Part shown: in pieces, positions 52,501 through 60,819 of the stretch
Position numbering within the stretch: the first letter of the stretch is position 1
How the letters are laid out: every line of letters starts with the position of its first letter
Assembly: GCA_027483505.1 (NCBI GenBank)
Contig: JAIXUP010000001.1
Span: 47,733-111,732, forward strand
DNA length: 64,000 bases
Origin: Hyphomicrobiales bacterium
Lineage (GTDB): Bacteria > Pseudomonadota > Alphaproteobacteria > Rhizobiales > Beijerinckiaceae
Direction of reading: 5' to 3'
Notes under the pieces: model-generated
Seen by the model: the letters and a program-made list of their open reading frames with translations, nothing else
The model's database searches: none
What the model was told of the DNA's origin: nothing
Position numbers and translations under genes: made by a program

Positions 52501-55500
52501 TCAGGTCAGTGCAGTATCCGTGCCGTGTCTTGTGGCGAGGCCAACGGAGGCCGCGTAGTCGCGCCGGGCGCCTTCCGGCGTCACCAGCCCGAGCGCAAGG
52601 TCGCGGGCAAGGTGTTCCGGTCGCCGCTTGGCCGGATCGCCATAGCCAGACCCGCCCGCGAGGGTGATCTCGACGATCTGCTCCGGGCTGGTCAGTTCGA
52701 CAAGCTCGCCTGTGCCGCAGTTCCGCAGTTCCATGCCGCCCGCATCCACCACCCGGCCCCGGGCCGTGCCGCCCGGCAATCCATCAAACAGCCCATCGAT
52801 CGGGTTGTCGACACCTTCGGGATAAACCGAGACCTGCGTCGGGAGCCCGTCATCGTGGCGCTTGCGAAGCCGTACGCGTTGGCCGAGACCGCCCCTGAAT
52901 CGACCTGGGCCGCCTGAATCGGCGAGGTAGGTCTTTTCCAGCACGACGACGGGCACGCGGCTTTCGATCAGCTCGATCGACGTGTTGGCCGCCGATGTGG
53001 GCCAGAGCAGGCCGGACTTGCCGTCGCCGGATGCGGAGGCGCCCTGCCCGCCCCCGGAGAACAGCAGGTCCGAATAGTAGCCGCCATGTGCATCCCGGCC
53101 ATAGATGTTGGCGGCGGTGGGCAAGCCTGTGAAGGCCTGAACGCGGGATGGCACGGCATCGGCAAGCGCGCGGAAAATGTTCGGCGCGAGATACCATCCC
53201 GTCCGGGTGCGCAGGTTGACGGCGGCAGGACGGCTGCAGTTGAGGATCGAGCCTTCCGGCGCCTTCACCGAAAACGGTCGGTAACAGCCCGCGTTGCCGC
53301 GCACCGACGGCGTCAGCATGCACTTCAGCGGATAGGTGGCATGGGCTTCGGTGTAGTTCAGCGTCGAGTTCAGCCCGCCCTGTCCGACCTGCGGCGGCGC
53401 GCCGTCAAAGTCGATCTCCATCCGGTCGCCCTCGACGGTGATGGAGACCGGGTAGCTCAGCTTTGTGCCCAGCGGGTTGTTGGTGATGGTTGCTGCATAG
53501 ACGCCGTCAGGGATGGCGCGGATCGCGTCACGCATCGCCTTCTCCGAAAGGCCCTGGACCACGGCCGCCAGCGCGCGCAGGTCATGCATGCCGTAATCAT
53601 CCATGAAGGCGAGGAGCCGCTCGGCGCCGATGGCGTTGGCCGCGACGAACGAGTGCACGTCGCCGATCACCTGATCGCCATTGCGCACGTTCTCGGCCAG
53701 AAGCCGCAGGAGCGTCTCGTTCGGCTTGCCCGCCTCGAACAGCTTCATGGGCGGGATCTGGAAGCCTTCCTCGTAGATCTCGCGCGCCTTCAGGGAGTCC
53801 TTGGTGCCGCCGATATCGGAGACATGGCCGACCGTCCCCATTAGCCCTACCACCCTGCCCTGCCGGAAGACCGGGGTCACGACCGCGATGTCGAACAGGT
53901 GTCCGGCGCACAGCCACGGATCGTTGGTGACGAGCACGTCGCCCGGCGACAACGTCTCGACCGGATAGCGCGCCAGCAGCGCCTTCACGGCGCGCGGCAG
54001 GGTCAGGTTGAAGACCGGCATGGCGCGCGGCGAATGCGCGAGAGTCTCGCCTTCCGGATCGAGCAACTCGCAGGCGAAGTCCTGCGCTTCGGAGATGACG
54101 AGGGAGAAAGCCGTGCGGCAGACCGTGAGCCACATCTCCTCGACCACGTTGATCATGCGGCTCCACATGATTTCGAGACCGATCGGGTCGGCTTCGATCC
54201 GCGTCATGGCCTCGTGCAGCGGCATTTCAGGCGTCACAAGCGCCCGCGCAGCGGCCTGGGATGCAACCGTGATGCGCAGGTTGAGGTTGGTGTCGACCTT
54301 GAGGGCGTCGCCCGGCGCGATGACGGTGGTCGACTCACGCTCCTCGATGATGGCCGGGCCGGCGATGGCGTCTCCCGGCCGCAGCGCATAGCGGTCATAG
54401 ACCGGAACATCGGCGTCGCCGCCCTCGAACCAGGCATGACGCTTGCCCTTGATGGCCTGGGACGGTGCGCCTCCGGCCCCGGACCCCTCGAACGACAGGA
54501 CGGGCGTCGGACCTGCCGCCCTGACCCTAAAATTCACCGCTTCAATGCGTGCGCCTTCGTAAACCTCCGTGTAGCGGGCGCTGTAGACCTTCACGAAGGC
54601 TGCCCGGATCGCCGACAGGGACGCGGCGCTGATCGGGCCGTCCGGCAGCGGGACAGAGATGTCATGCATCTGGCCGACAAGGCGCATGTCGGCGCTGCGT
54701 TCGATGCGGATCTCGGCGGGCGCGACGCCGGCCGCGACAAGCCGGGCCGACCCTTCGGCCACGAGATCGGCCAGAACGGCGTTGACGCCCCCTGCGTCGA
54801 AACCCTCGACAAAGCGCACTGGATGAGAGCGCACACAATCAAACGACAGCGGTGCGGCCAGAAAGCCGAGCGCCGAGGCCGCGCCGGACGCCGGCGGGAT
54901 GATCACCTCGGCAACCCCAAGCACCCGGGCGACATTGACCGCATGGGCCGGGCCGGCCCCGCCAAAGCCGACCATGGCATAGTGGCGCGGATCCTTGCCC
55001 TTCTCAATCAGGTGCACGCGCGTGGCGGCCGCCATGCTCTCGACGACGACCTTGTGGATTCCCAGCGCCGTCTGCTCGACATTGAGGCCGAGCGGCGCAC
55101 CGACGGCAGCAATGGCCCGCCGGGCAGCATCCAGATCGAGCTTCATCCGGCCGCCAAGGAAGAAACCGGGGTCGTAGTAGCCGAGCACGAGATTGGCGTC
55201 CGTCACCGTCGCCTGCGTGCCGCCGAGCCCGTAGCAGGCCGGACCCGGATCGGAAGCGGCGGAGTGCGGGCCGACCTTCAGCAGGCCGACTTCGTCGATT
55301 GCCGCGATCGAGCCGCCCCCGGCCCCGATCTCGATCATCTCGATGACGGGCGCCTTGATCGGCAGACCGGAGCCCTTGGTGAAGCGGTGCACGCGCGCCG
55401 CCTCGAGCATCGGCGCGATCTCCGCCCTCCCTCCCTCGATCATGCAGGCCTTGGCGGTGGTGCCGCCCATGTCGAACGAGATCACGTCGGGCTTGCCGGC

Positions 55501-56358
55501 GAGTTCGCCGAACAGGGCTGTGGCCAGGCCTCCGCCGGCCGGCCCGCTTTCCAGAAGCCGGATCGGCAGGCTGGCGGCGGTTTCAGGCGAGACCAGCCCG
55601 CCGGCGGAATGCATCAGTCGCAGCGCGCCGCGAAAGCCGCGCTGCGCCAGCACCCGCTCAAGCCGGCCCAGATAGCGGGCCATCAGCGGTTGAACATAGG
55701 CATTGGCGCAGGTGGTGACGGTGCGCTGGTATTCACCCATCTCCGCGACAACCTCCGCCGACAGCGACACGGCAAGGTCCGGGTAAAGCGCCGCGATGAT
55801 ACGGCGCGCTTCCTGTTCGTGGGCCGGGTTGGCGTAGGCGTTGAGGAACGCCACCGCCACCGCTTCGCAGCCCGCGGCCACCAGCGCATGGGCCGCCCGC
55901 TCGATGTCGTCGCGCGAGAGCGCGCTCAGGACATGACCGTCGCAATCCATGCGCCCGCGGACCTCCAGCCTTCGGTCACGCGGCACGAACGGGGCGGGAA
56001 AGGCGAGAAACAGGTCGTAGATATCGTAGCGCTGCTCTGTGCCCATCTCCAGCACATCGCGAAAACCCTTGGTCGTGATCAGGCCAAGCTGTGCGCCCTT
56101 GCGCTCGATGATGGCGTTGGTCACCAGCGTGGTGCCGTGGACGATGTCGCCAAGGTCGGCGAAGCCGAGCCCGCGCATCGCGAGGACCTCTTCGAGGCCG
56201 AGAAGCGCCGCCTCCGAGGGGTCCTTGGCCGTGGTCAGCCGCTTGTGCAGCGTGATGCCGCCATCATTGCTGCCATAGAGGACGAAATCGGTGAACGTGC
56301 CGCCGATGTCGAGGCCGACGCGCCAGCGTGACGATGTCTTCGAGGTTGCGCTGTTCAT
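52501..56358 (-). CDS. Fused HyuA-HyuB hydantoinase/5-oxoprolinase
   Basis: A 1285-residue fusion. Residues about 13-700 are the HyuA/oxoprolinase ATPase part (GLDIGGTFTDFVL near 15, FDMGGTTAKACM near 295, GAGGGSIAAID near 350). Residues about 720-1265 are HyuB (IGLEIMWSRMINVVEEMW, HVSDIGGTKDS, AGGSGYGDP). Length and order match eukaryotic-type 5-oxoprolinase (about 1290 residues), which converts 5-oxoproline to glutamate with ATP; bacterial relatives also act on hydantoins. It starts 7 bp after the IclR gene and precedes a peptide importer, which fits salvage of pyroglutamyl or gamma-glutamyl compounds. Confidence 0.92.
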   Translation of the reverse strand: MNSATSKTSSRWRVGLDIGGTFTDFVLYGSNDGGITLHKRLTTAKDPSEAALLGLEEVLAMRGLGFADLGDIVHGTTLVTNAIIERKGAQLGLITTKGFRDVLEMGTEQRYDIYDLFLAFPAPFVPRDRRLEVRGRMDCDGHVLSALSRDDIERAAHALVAAGCEAVAVAFLNAYANPAHEQEARRIIAALYPDLAVSLSAEVVAEMGEYQRTVTTCANAYVQPLMARYLGRLERVLAQRGFRGALRLMHSAGGLVSPETAASLPIRLLESGPAGGGLATALFGELAGKPDVISFDMGGTTAKACMIEGGRAEIAPMLEAARVHRFTKGSGLPIKAPVIEMIEIGAGGGSIAAIDEVGLLKVGPHSAASDPGPACYGLGGTQATVTDANLVLGYYDPGFFLGGRMKLDLDAARRAIAAVGAPLGLNVEQTALGIHKVVVESMAAATRVHLIEKGKDPRHYAMVGFGGAGPAHAVNVARVLGVAEVIIPPASGAASALGFLAAPLSFDCVRSHPVRFVEGFDAGGVNAVLADLVAEGSARLVAAGVAPAEIRIERSADMRLVGQMHDISVPLPDGPISAASLSAIRAAFVKVYSARYTEVYEGARIEAVNFRVRAAGPTPVLSFEGSGAGGAPSQAIKGKRHAWFEGGDADVPVYDRYALRPGDAIAGPAIIEERESTTVIAPGDALKVDTNLNLRITVASQAAARALVTPEMPLHEAMTRIEADPIGLEIMWSRMINVVEEMWLTVCRTAFSLVISEAQDFACELLDPEGETLAHSPRAMPVFNLTLPRAVKALLARYPVETLSPGDVLVTNDPWLCAGHLFDIAVVTPVFRQGRVVGLMGTVGHVSDIGGTKDSLKAREIYEEGFQIPPMKLFEAGKPNETLLRLLAENVRNGDQVIGDVHSFVAANAIGAERLLAFMDDYGMHDLRALAAVVQGLSEKAMRDAIRAIPDGVYAATITNNPLGTKLSYPVSITVEGDRMEIDFDGAPPQVGQGGLNSTLNYTEAHATYPLKCMLTPSVRGNAGCYRPFSVKAPEGSILNCSRPAAVNLRTRTGWYLAPNIFRALADAVPSRVQAFTGLPTAANIYGRDAHGGYYSDLLFSGGGQGASASGDGKSGLLWPTSAANTSIELIESRVPVVVLEKTYLADSGGPGRFRGGLGQRVRLRKRHDDGLPTQVSVYPEGVDNPIDGLFDGLPGGTARGRVVDAGGMELRNCGTGELVELTSPEQIVEITLAGGSGYGDPAKRRPEHLARDLALGLVTPEGARRDYAASVGLATRHGTDTALT

Positions 56359-56365
56359 GCTGGCC

Positions 56366-57157
56366 TCACGCCGCTTTCAGGGTCTTGCCGACGAGCGACA
56401 TCGGGAACAGACGGTCATTGACCAGACCTGCGATTTCCGCGGCCCCGTCGAACAGGTCCTGTGCGATCTGGTCGCGTTCGGCGGGGTCGCAGGTCGCAGC
56501 CGGAAACACGATGCAAAGCGACACCTCTTCCCGCTGCCGCTGGTCGCCGACGGCCACCGCAACAGCCGCAACCCCGCGATTGGCCTCATCATGGGAGACA
56601 GCGATGCCGCGCCGGCGGATCTGGGCAAGCCGCTCGAAGAGTTGCGCCATGTTTTGCGGCGAGGTCTCTGACGGTCCCGGCGGCAGTCCGCGTGGATACA
56701 GCGCCGTGACCTCTTCGTCGGTGAGGCGGGCCAGCAGGCTGCGTCCGGTGGCGCTGGCGAAGGCCGGCAGCTTGCGGCCGATGGAACTGACGACCCTGAG
56801 GGCATTGCTGCCGGGATGATCGGTGACGGCGGTGATGTCCAGGCCATCGCGCTGGCTGACATAGCCGGTGTGCCCGCAGGCGGCCGACACCCGCGCGACC
56901 ACCTCATCGGCGCGTTGCACCAGCGTCGACGCCCGCCGGTAGCTGCGGCCCACATCGACCAGCATCAGGCTTGGCCGGTAGCGCTTGCCGGTGCCCACGC
57001 TTTCGAGCAGCCCCGCATCCCGCATCGATCGCAGAAGCCGAGACGCATTGCTTTTGGGCATGCCGAGCCGCTGCACCAGTTCGGTCACAGAGACTTCGGC
57101 GCAATCATCGGAGAAGCAGCGCAGGACCTTCGCGGCACTCACCAGAATGGACACCAT
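56366..57157 (-). CDS. IclR-family transcriptional regulator
   Basis: A 263-residue regulator. The N-terminal helix-turn-helix (VSVTELVQRLGMPKSNASRLLRSM) and the C-terminal effector domain with SATGRSLLARLTDEEV and the late SLCIVFPAATC belong to IclR proteins. It is the first gene of the oxoprolinase-peptide transporter operon and divergent from an M20 carboxypeptidase. A perfect inverted repeat 14 bp upstream is the likely operator for both directions. Confidence 0.92.
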   Translation of the reverse strand: MVSILVSAAKVLRCFSDDCAEVSVTELVQRLGMPKSNASRLLRSMRDAGLLESVGTGKRYRPSLMLVDVGRSYRRASTLVQRADEVVARVSAACGHTGYVSQRDGLDITAVTDHPGSNALRVVSSIGRKLPAFASATGRSLLARLTDEEVTALYPRGLPPGPSETSPQNMAQLFERLAQIRRRGIAVSHDEANRGVAAVAVAVGDQRQREEVSLCIVFPAATCDPAERDQIAQDLFDGAAEIAGLVNDRLFPMSLVGKTLKAA

Positions 57158-57170
57158 CGATCTCCAGATT

Positions 57171-57187
57171 GTTCCATAAAATGGAAC
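57171..57187. promoter_or_regulatory. Candidate IclR operator in the divergent promoter region
   Basis: GTTCCAT-AAA-ATGGAAC: perfect 7-bp arms with a 3-bp spacer, a form close to known IclR-family operators. It starts 14 bp upstream of the regulator and lies 60 bp before the M20 gene. A second ATGGAA half-site follows at 57202-57207. The AT-rich 57170-57230 is the promoter of both units. Confidence 0.65.
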
Positions 57188-57247
57188 TTGATTTTCGATA
57201 TATGGAATTTACAATCAGATTTTCGTTGAATGCAAGGACTATCGCTG

Positions 57248-58480
57248 ATGACCGGAACGATCGACGCGCAGAATCAGGCGCTGGCTGATTGGCTCGCCTC
57301 GCAGGAGGCGGCGATGGTCGACCTGCTCAGGGAGCTCGTCAATGCCGACTCTGGCACCTACGACAAGCCCGGCGTCGATGCTGCCGGGGAGGTTCTGGTC
57401 CGGTTCTGGCAATCCCATGGCCTCGACATCCGGCGCATGCCGCATGACCGCTTCGGCGATGGCCTGTCAGCGCGGCTGCCAGCGGCCGGCGGCGCGCTCG
57501 ACCGCCCCGTCATGCTGATGGGCCATCGCGACACCGTGTTTCCAAAGGGTGAGCCGACACGGCGGCCCTTCACGGTCGTCGATGGGCGCGGCTACGGGCC
57601 CGGCGTCGCTGACATGAAGTCTGGTCTGGTGATCGAAGCCTTCGTCATGGCCGCGTTTTCCGCGCTGGGCGGGGCGGACTCGCCGCTGCTGATGCTGACG
57701 ACCTCAGACGAGGAGATCGCCTCGCCGTCGTCGCGCGGGCTGATCGAAGCCCATGCACGCGAGGCCAGCGCGGTGTTCAATGCCGAGCCGTCGCGTCTTG
57801 CGGAAAGCGAAACCGCAACCAGCAACCGGCGCACGCAGGTGATCACGCGCGGACGCAAGGGCGGCGTCTTCATGCGGGCCGAGTTCGCGGGCAAGGCCGC
57901 GCATTCGGGTGCGCACTATGCGCGCGGCCGTTCGGCGATCCTCGATCTTGCCCAGAAGGTCGCTCCGCTGCATGCCCTGACCGACCTCGACCGGGGCGTC
58001 TCGGTCAATGTCGGCCTGATCGGGGGCGGCCAGACAGTCAACACGATCGCCCCTTCGGCCTGGTGCGAGATCGACCTGCGCTACGTCGAACCGGCGCAGC
58101 GCGATGAACTCGTCGCGGCCATCCGGTCCATCATCGAGACTCCTTCTGTCGACGGGACCTCCGCAACGCTGGCCATCCTGGGCGAGTTCCTGCCGCTGAC
58201 GCAGAGCCCGGCTTCGCTGCAGCTGCTCGACATCTACACCCGCGCCGCATCCCGCTTCGGCATCGACGTCACGGCCGACTTCAGCGGCGGCTGCGCCGAT
58301 TCAGGCTACACCGCGAACGTCGGATGCCCGACCCTGTGCAGCGTCGGACCATCGGGTGGCGGAGGCCACACGCCGGAGGAGTACATCGAGATGCCGACCC
58401 TTCTGAGCAGCGCCCAGACCCTCGCCATTGCCGTGGCCGAGGCGGCGCGTCACGCGCGCCGCGCCAGCCCGTCCTTGTAG
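57248..58480 (+). CDS. M20 family carboxypeptidase, glutamate carboxypeptidase-like
   Basis: A 410-residue zinc peptidase of the CPG2-like branch. Catalytic residues are complete: H93 and D95 (MGHRDTVFP), D122 (GPGVADMKSG), E155 and E156 (TSDEEIASPSS), a NAEPSR glutamate and a late histidine (GGGGHTPEE). Such enzymes release C-terminal glutamate or cleave similar amides. AAGGA lies about 10 bp before the ATG at 57248; an ATG at 57230 is an alternative. It faces the IclR-oxoprolinase operon, so both may respond to the same signal. It lacks a signal peptide. Confidence 0.9.
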   Translation: MTGTIDAQNQALADWLASQEAAMVDLLRELVNADSGTYDKPGVDAAGEVLVRFWQSHGLDIRRMPHDRFGDGLSARLPAAGGALDRPVMLMGHRDTVFPKGEPTRRPFTVVDGRGYGPGVADMKSGLVIEAFVMAAFSALGGADSPLLMLTTSDEEIASPSSRGLIEAHAREASAVFNAEPSRLAESETATSNRRTQVITRGRKGGVFMRAEFAGKAAHSGAHYARGRSAILDLAQKVAPLHALTDLDRGVSVNVGLIGGGQTVNTIAPSAWCEIDLRYVEPAQRDELVAAIRSIIETPSVDGTSATLAILGEFLPLTQSPASLQLLDIYTRAASRFGIDVTADFSGGCADSGYTANVGCPTLCSVGPSGGGGHTPEEYIEMPTLLSSAQTLAIAVAEAARHARRASPSL

Positions 58481-58514
58481 AGGACAGCGTCCGGATTTCG
58501 CGATGGCGGGCTCC

Positions 58515-59021
58515 TCAGCTGCGGGATTCGATCGCCTTTGCCGCCTCGGCGAAAGGCAGTGTCAGGATCGGCGCGAACAGGCCGAGTGTGGCCACCGCGC
58601 TGTCATCATAGGCGTGCTCGCGGTCGAGGACATTCATCGTGCCGATCATGCGGCCGAAGACGATGACCGGGATGTTGATGCACGAGCCGCAGCCAAGGCT
58701 TGCGATCAGTTCGTGATCCGGAAAGGCCCAGCGGATGTCCGCCATTGTGCGGCCATGCCAGGGCTGCATGCCCTTGATCACGTGGTCGCCCCAGGGGGTG
58801 GGACCCATCGGCTTGCGGCCTGTCAGCTTGTAGGCCACCGGATCGGACGAGTAGATCCGCTCGACCTCCGCGCCGCCCTCGACCACGACAAGAAGCGTAA
58901 AGAGCCGGTGTCCGACCAGCGTCTGAACGGCCTTGTCGAGGCGGGCATAGAGCGTGCCGGGGCCGTCGGAAGCGACCAGGCTGCGGCTGCAGGCGGTCAG
59001 TTCGTCGATGATTGCGCTCAT
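58515..59021 (-). CDS. GAF domain-containing protein
   Basis: A 168-residue protein consisting of one GAF domain. Marks include LFTLLVVVEGGAEVERIYSS, SLGCGSCINIPVIVFGRMIGTMNVLD and the C-terminal helix VATLGLFAPILTLPFAEA. Isolated GAF proteins bind small molecules or sense redox state; the two cysteines in GCGSC could matter. It follows livM by 13 bp in the same direction, as the last gene of the second Liv-type unit, and converges on the M20 carboxypeptidase. No output domain is fused, so its partner is unknown. Confidence 0.85.
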   Translation of the reverse strand: MSAIIDELTACSRSLVASDGPGTLYARLDKAVQTLVGHRLFTLLVVVEGGAEVERIYSSDPVAYKLTGRKPMGPTPWGDHVIKGMQPWHGRTMADIRWAFPDHELIASLGCGSCINIPVIVFGRMIGTMNVLDREHAYDDSAVATLGLFAPILTLPFAEAAKAIESRS

Positions 59022-59034
59022 GATGGTCCTCGCT

Positions 59035-59940
59035 TCATGCTGTCGAAGGTGGGGCTTTCTGGTTCCGCTCGGGCATGATGCCGTTCGGCTTGAGCCGGAG
59101 CAGCAGGATCAGCGCCAGTCCCACCAGGATTTCGCGGGTGGCCGCCGCCTGCACCGGACTGACGCCCGGCACGATCTCGGCCATGAAGCGGGTCAGTTCG
59201 AGAAATCCGATCAGCAGGTAGGCGCCGAGGAACGCGCCGGCGGGGCGGCCAACGCCGCCGGCCGTGACGGCGAGAAAGACGTAGATCGTGATCAGCGGCT
59301 GGTAGATCTCGGGTGCCACATAGCTGGTGTAGTGACCGTAAATGGCGCCTGCCAGCGCAGCGATTGCGGCAGCAATGGAGAAAGCCTGCGCCTTCAGGCG
59401 GATGACGGGCTTGCCCGCGACCGCCGCCACGACCTGATCCTCGCGCACCGCCCTGAGCGCCCTGCCCCACGGGCTTGCCGCCAGATGGCGCACGAGCGCG
59501 CAGGTTGCGATGGCGAGCACGCTGACGATGGCGAGCATCGTGACATGGTAGCCCTGACCCCAGGCGCGCGGAACAATCGACGGCACGCCGGCAATCCCGT
59601 CCGTTCCGCCGGTCAGCCAGATCTCGTTCGAGGCGACAAGGCGGACCACTTCCGCGAAGCCGAGGGTGACGATGGCCAGGTAGTCGTCGCGCAGTCGCAA
59701 GGTCGAAATGGTCACGATAAAGCCTGTGAAGAGGCCAAGGACCGTTGCCGCCAGCAATCCAAGCGGGATCGGCCAGCCGCCCCACTTGGTCGTCATGGCG
59801 GAGGCATAGGCGCCGATGGCGAAGAAGCCGACGAGGCCAAGGTTGACGAGGCCGGCCAGACCCCAGGACAGCGTCAGCGACTGGGCCAGCAGGGCATAGA
59901 CGCCGGCGACCACGAGGATGAAGATGATGTAGTTGACCAT
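59035..59940 (-). CDS. livM: Second Liv-type ABC transporter, permease LivM
   Basis: A 301-residue permease with about eight hydrophobic spans, starting MVNYIIFILVVAGVYALLAQ. The LivM segment GLAGLVNLGLVGFFAIGAYA is near residue 28 and the coupling region RAVREDQVVAAVAGKPV near residue 160. Its start shares a base with the livH stop (TGATG at 59940). An aspartate-rich, charged tail (PERNQKAPPSTA) ends the protein. Confidence 0.92.
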   Translation of the reverse strand: MVNYIIFILVVAGVYALLAQSLTLSWGLAGLVNLGLVGFFAIGAYASAMTTKWGGWPIPLGLLAATVLGLFTGFIVTISTLRLRDDYLAIVTLGFAEVVRLVASNEIWLTGGTDGIAGVPSIVPRAWGQGYHVTMLAIVSVLAIATCALVRHLAASPWGRALRAVREDQVVAAVAGKPVIRLKAQAFSIAAAIAALAGAIYGHYTSYVAPEIYQPLITIYVFLAVTAGGVGRPAGAFLGAYLLIGFLELTRFMAEIVPGVSPVQAAATREILVGLALILLLRLKPNGIMPERNQKAPPSTA

Positions 59941-60806
59941 CAGCCGGCCCTCTCGCCGAACAGGCCTGACGGCCGGACCGTGAGCACGATCAGGATGACG
60001 GCGAAGCCGATGGCTGTCCGGTAGTTGGGGGCCAGCAGTAGCACTGTCAGTTCTTCCACCATGCCGATGATTAGGGCGCCCAGCACAGCGCCCGGGATCG
60101 AGCCCAACCCGCCAAGGACTGCGGCCGCGAAGACCGACAGGATCAGGCGAAACCCGGTGAGCGGATCGGCCGCAGTGTCGAGCGCGACCAGCATCCCGCC
60201 AATGCCGGCAAGGCCGCCGCCGACCATGACCGTGATCGCCGCCACGGTGCCGGGCTGCACGCCCTTCAGTCTGGCGAGATCAGCGTTGTCAGCGGTTGCT
60301 CGCATGGCGCGTCCCATCCGGGTCAGGTTCAGCGCCGCCCAGAGCAGCGCCATCAGGAGAAGCGCGACCGCGAAGTTCTCGACCTGCTGGGGGGAAATGC
60401 GCAGATCGCCAAAGCGGATGTCGCGCATCAGCGGCACATTGAAGCCGCGCGGTTCGTTGCCGAAGGCGAAGCGCACCATGTTTTCCAGAACGATTCCGAC
60501 AGCGAGCGAGCAGATCGCCATCATCAGCGCGCCGCTCTTCTCGAGGGGACGCACCGCCAGCCATTCGGCCGCCAGCGTCGCGATCCCGGCCCCGAGGAAA
60601 GCCAACCCGAAACTGGCTTCGAGCGGCCATCCAAGCCGGAGATTGGCGAACCAGCCCGCATAGGCCCCGATGGTGGCCAGCGAGCCGATCGCGAAGTTGG
60701 GATAGCGCAGCACTGCGAAAATGGCGGTGAAGCCGATGGCCGGGACCGCCAGAATGGTCCCGGACACCAGCCCGTTGAGCAAGGCCTGAATGATCGATGA
60801 GAACAT
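59940..60806 (-). CDS. livH: Second Liv-type ABC transporter, permease LivH
   Basis: A 288-residue permease. The ATG at 60806 (MFSSIIQALLNGLVSGTIL) lies 13 bp after the binding-protein stop; the frame is open upstream but extends into that gene without similarity. Family marks are PAIGFTAIFAVLRYPNFAIG, the coupling helix MGRAMRATADNADLARLKGV and the C-terminal VLIVLTVRPSGLFGERAG. Confidence 0.92.
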   Translation of the reverse strand: MFSSIIQALLNGLVSGTILAVPAIGFTAIFAVLRYPNFAIGSLATIGAYAGWFANLRLGWPLEASFGLAFLGAGIATLAAEWLAVRPLEKSGALMMAICSLAVGIVLENMVRFAFGNEPRGFNVPLMRDIRFGDLRISPQQVENFAVALLLMALLWAALNLTRMGRAMRATADNADLARLKGVQPGTVAAITVMVGGGLAGIGGMLVALDTAADPLTGFRLILSVFAAAVLGGLGSIPGAVLGALIIGMVEELTVLLLAPNYRTAIGFAVILIVLTVRPSGLFGERAG

Positions 60807-60819
60807 TCCCCGGGCCGGA

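Noticed and set aside
53899..56331. An 810-codon open frame on the plus strand
   Set aside because: Shadow of the fused HyuA-HyuB gene; no hydrophobic core pattern and no recognisable domain.
57171..57187. GTTC...GAAC repeat as a LexA (SOS) box
   Set aside because: Alphaproteobacterial LexA sites are GAAC-N7-GAAC direct repeats; here the arms are inverted and the neighbour is an IclR gene, not an SOS gene.
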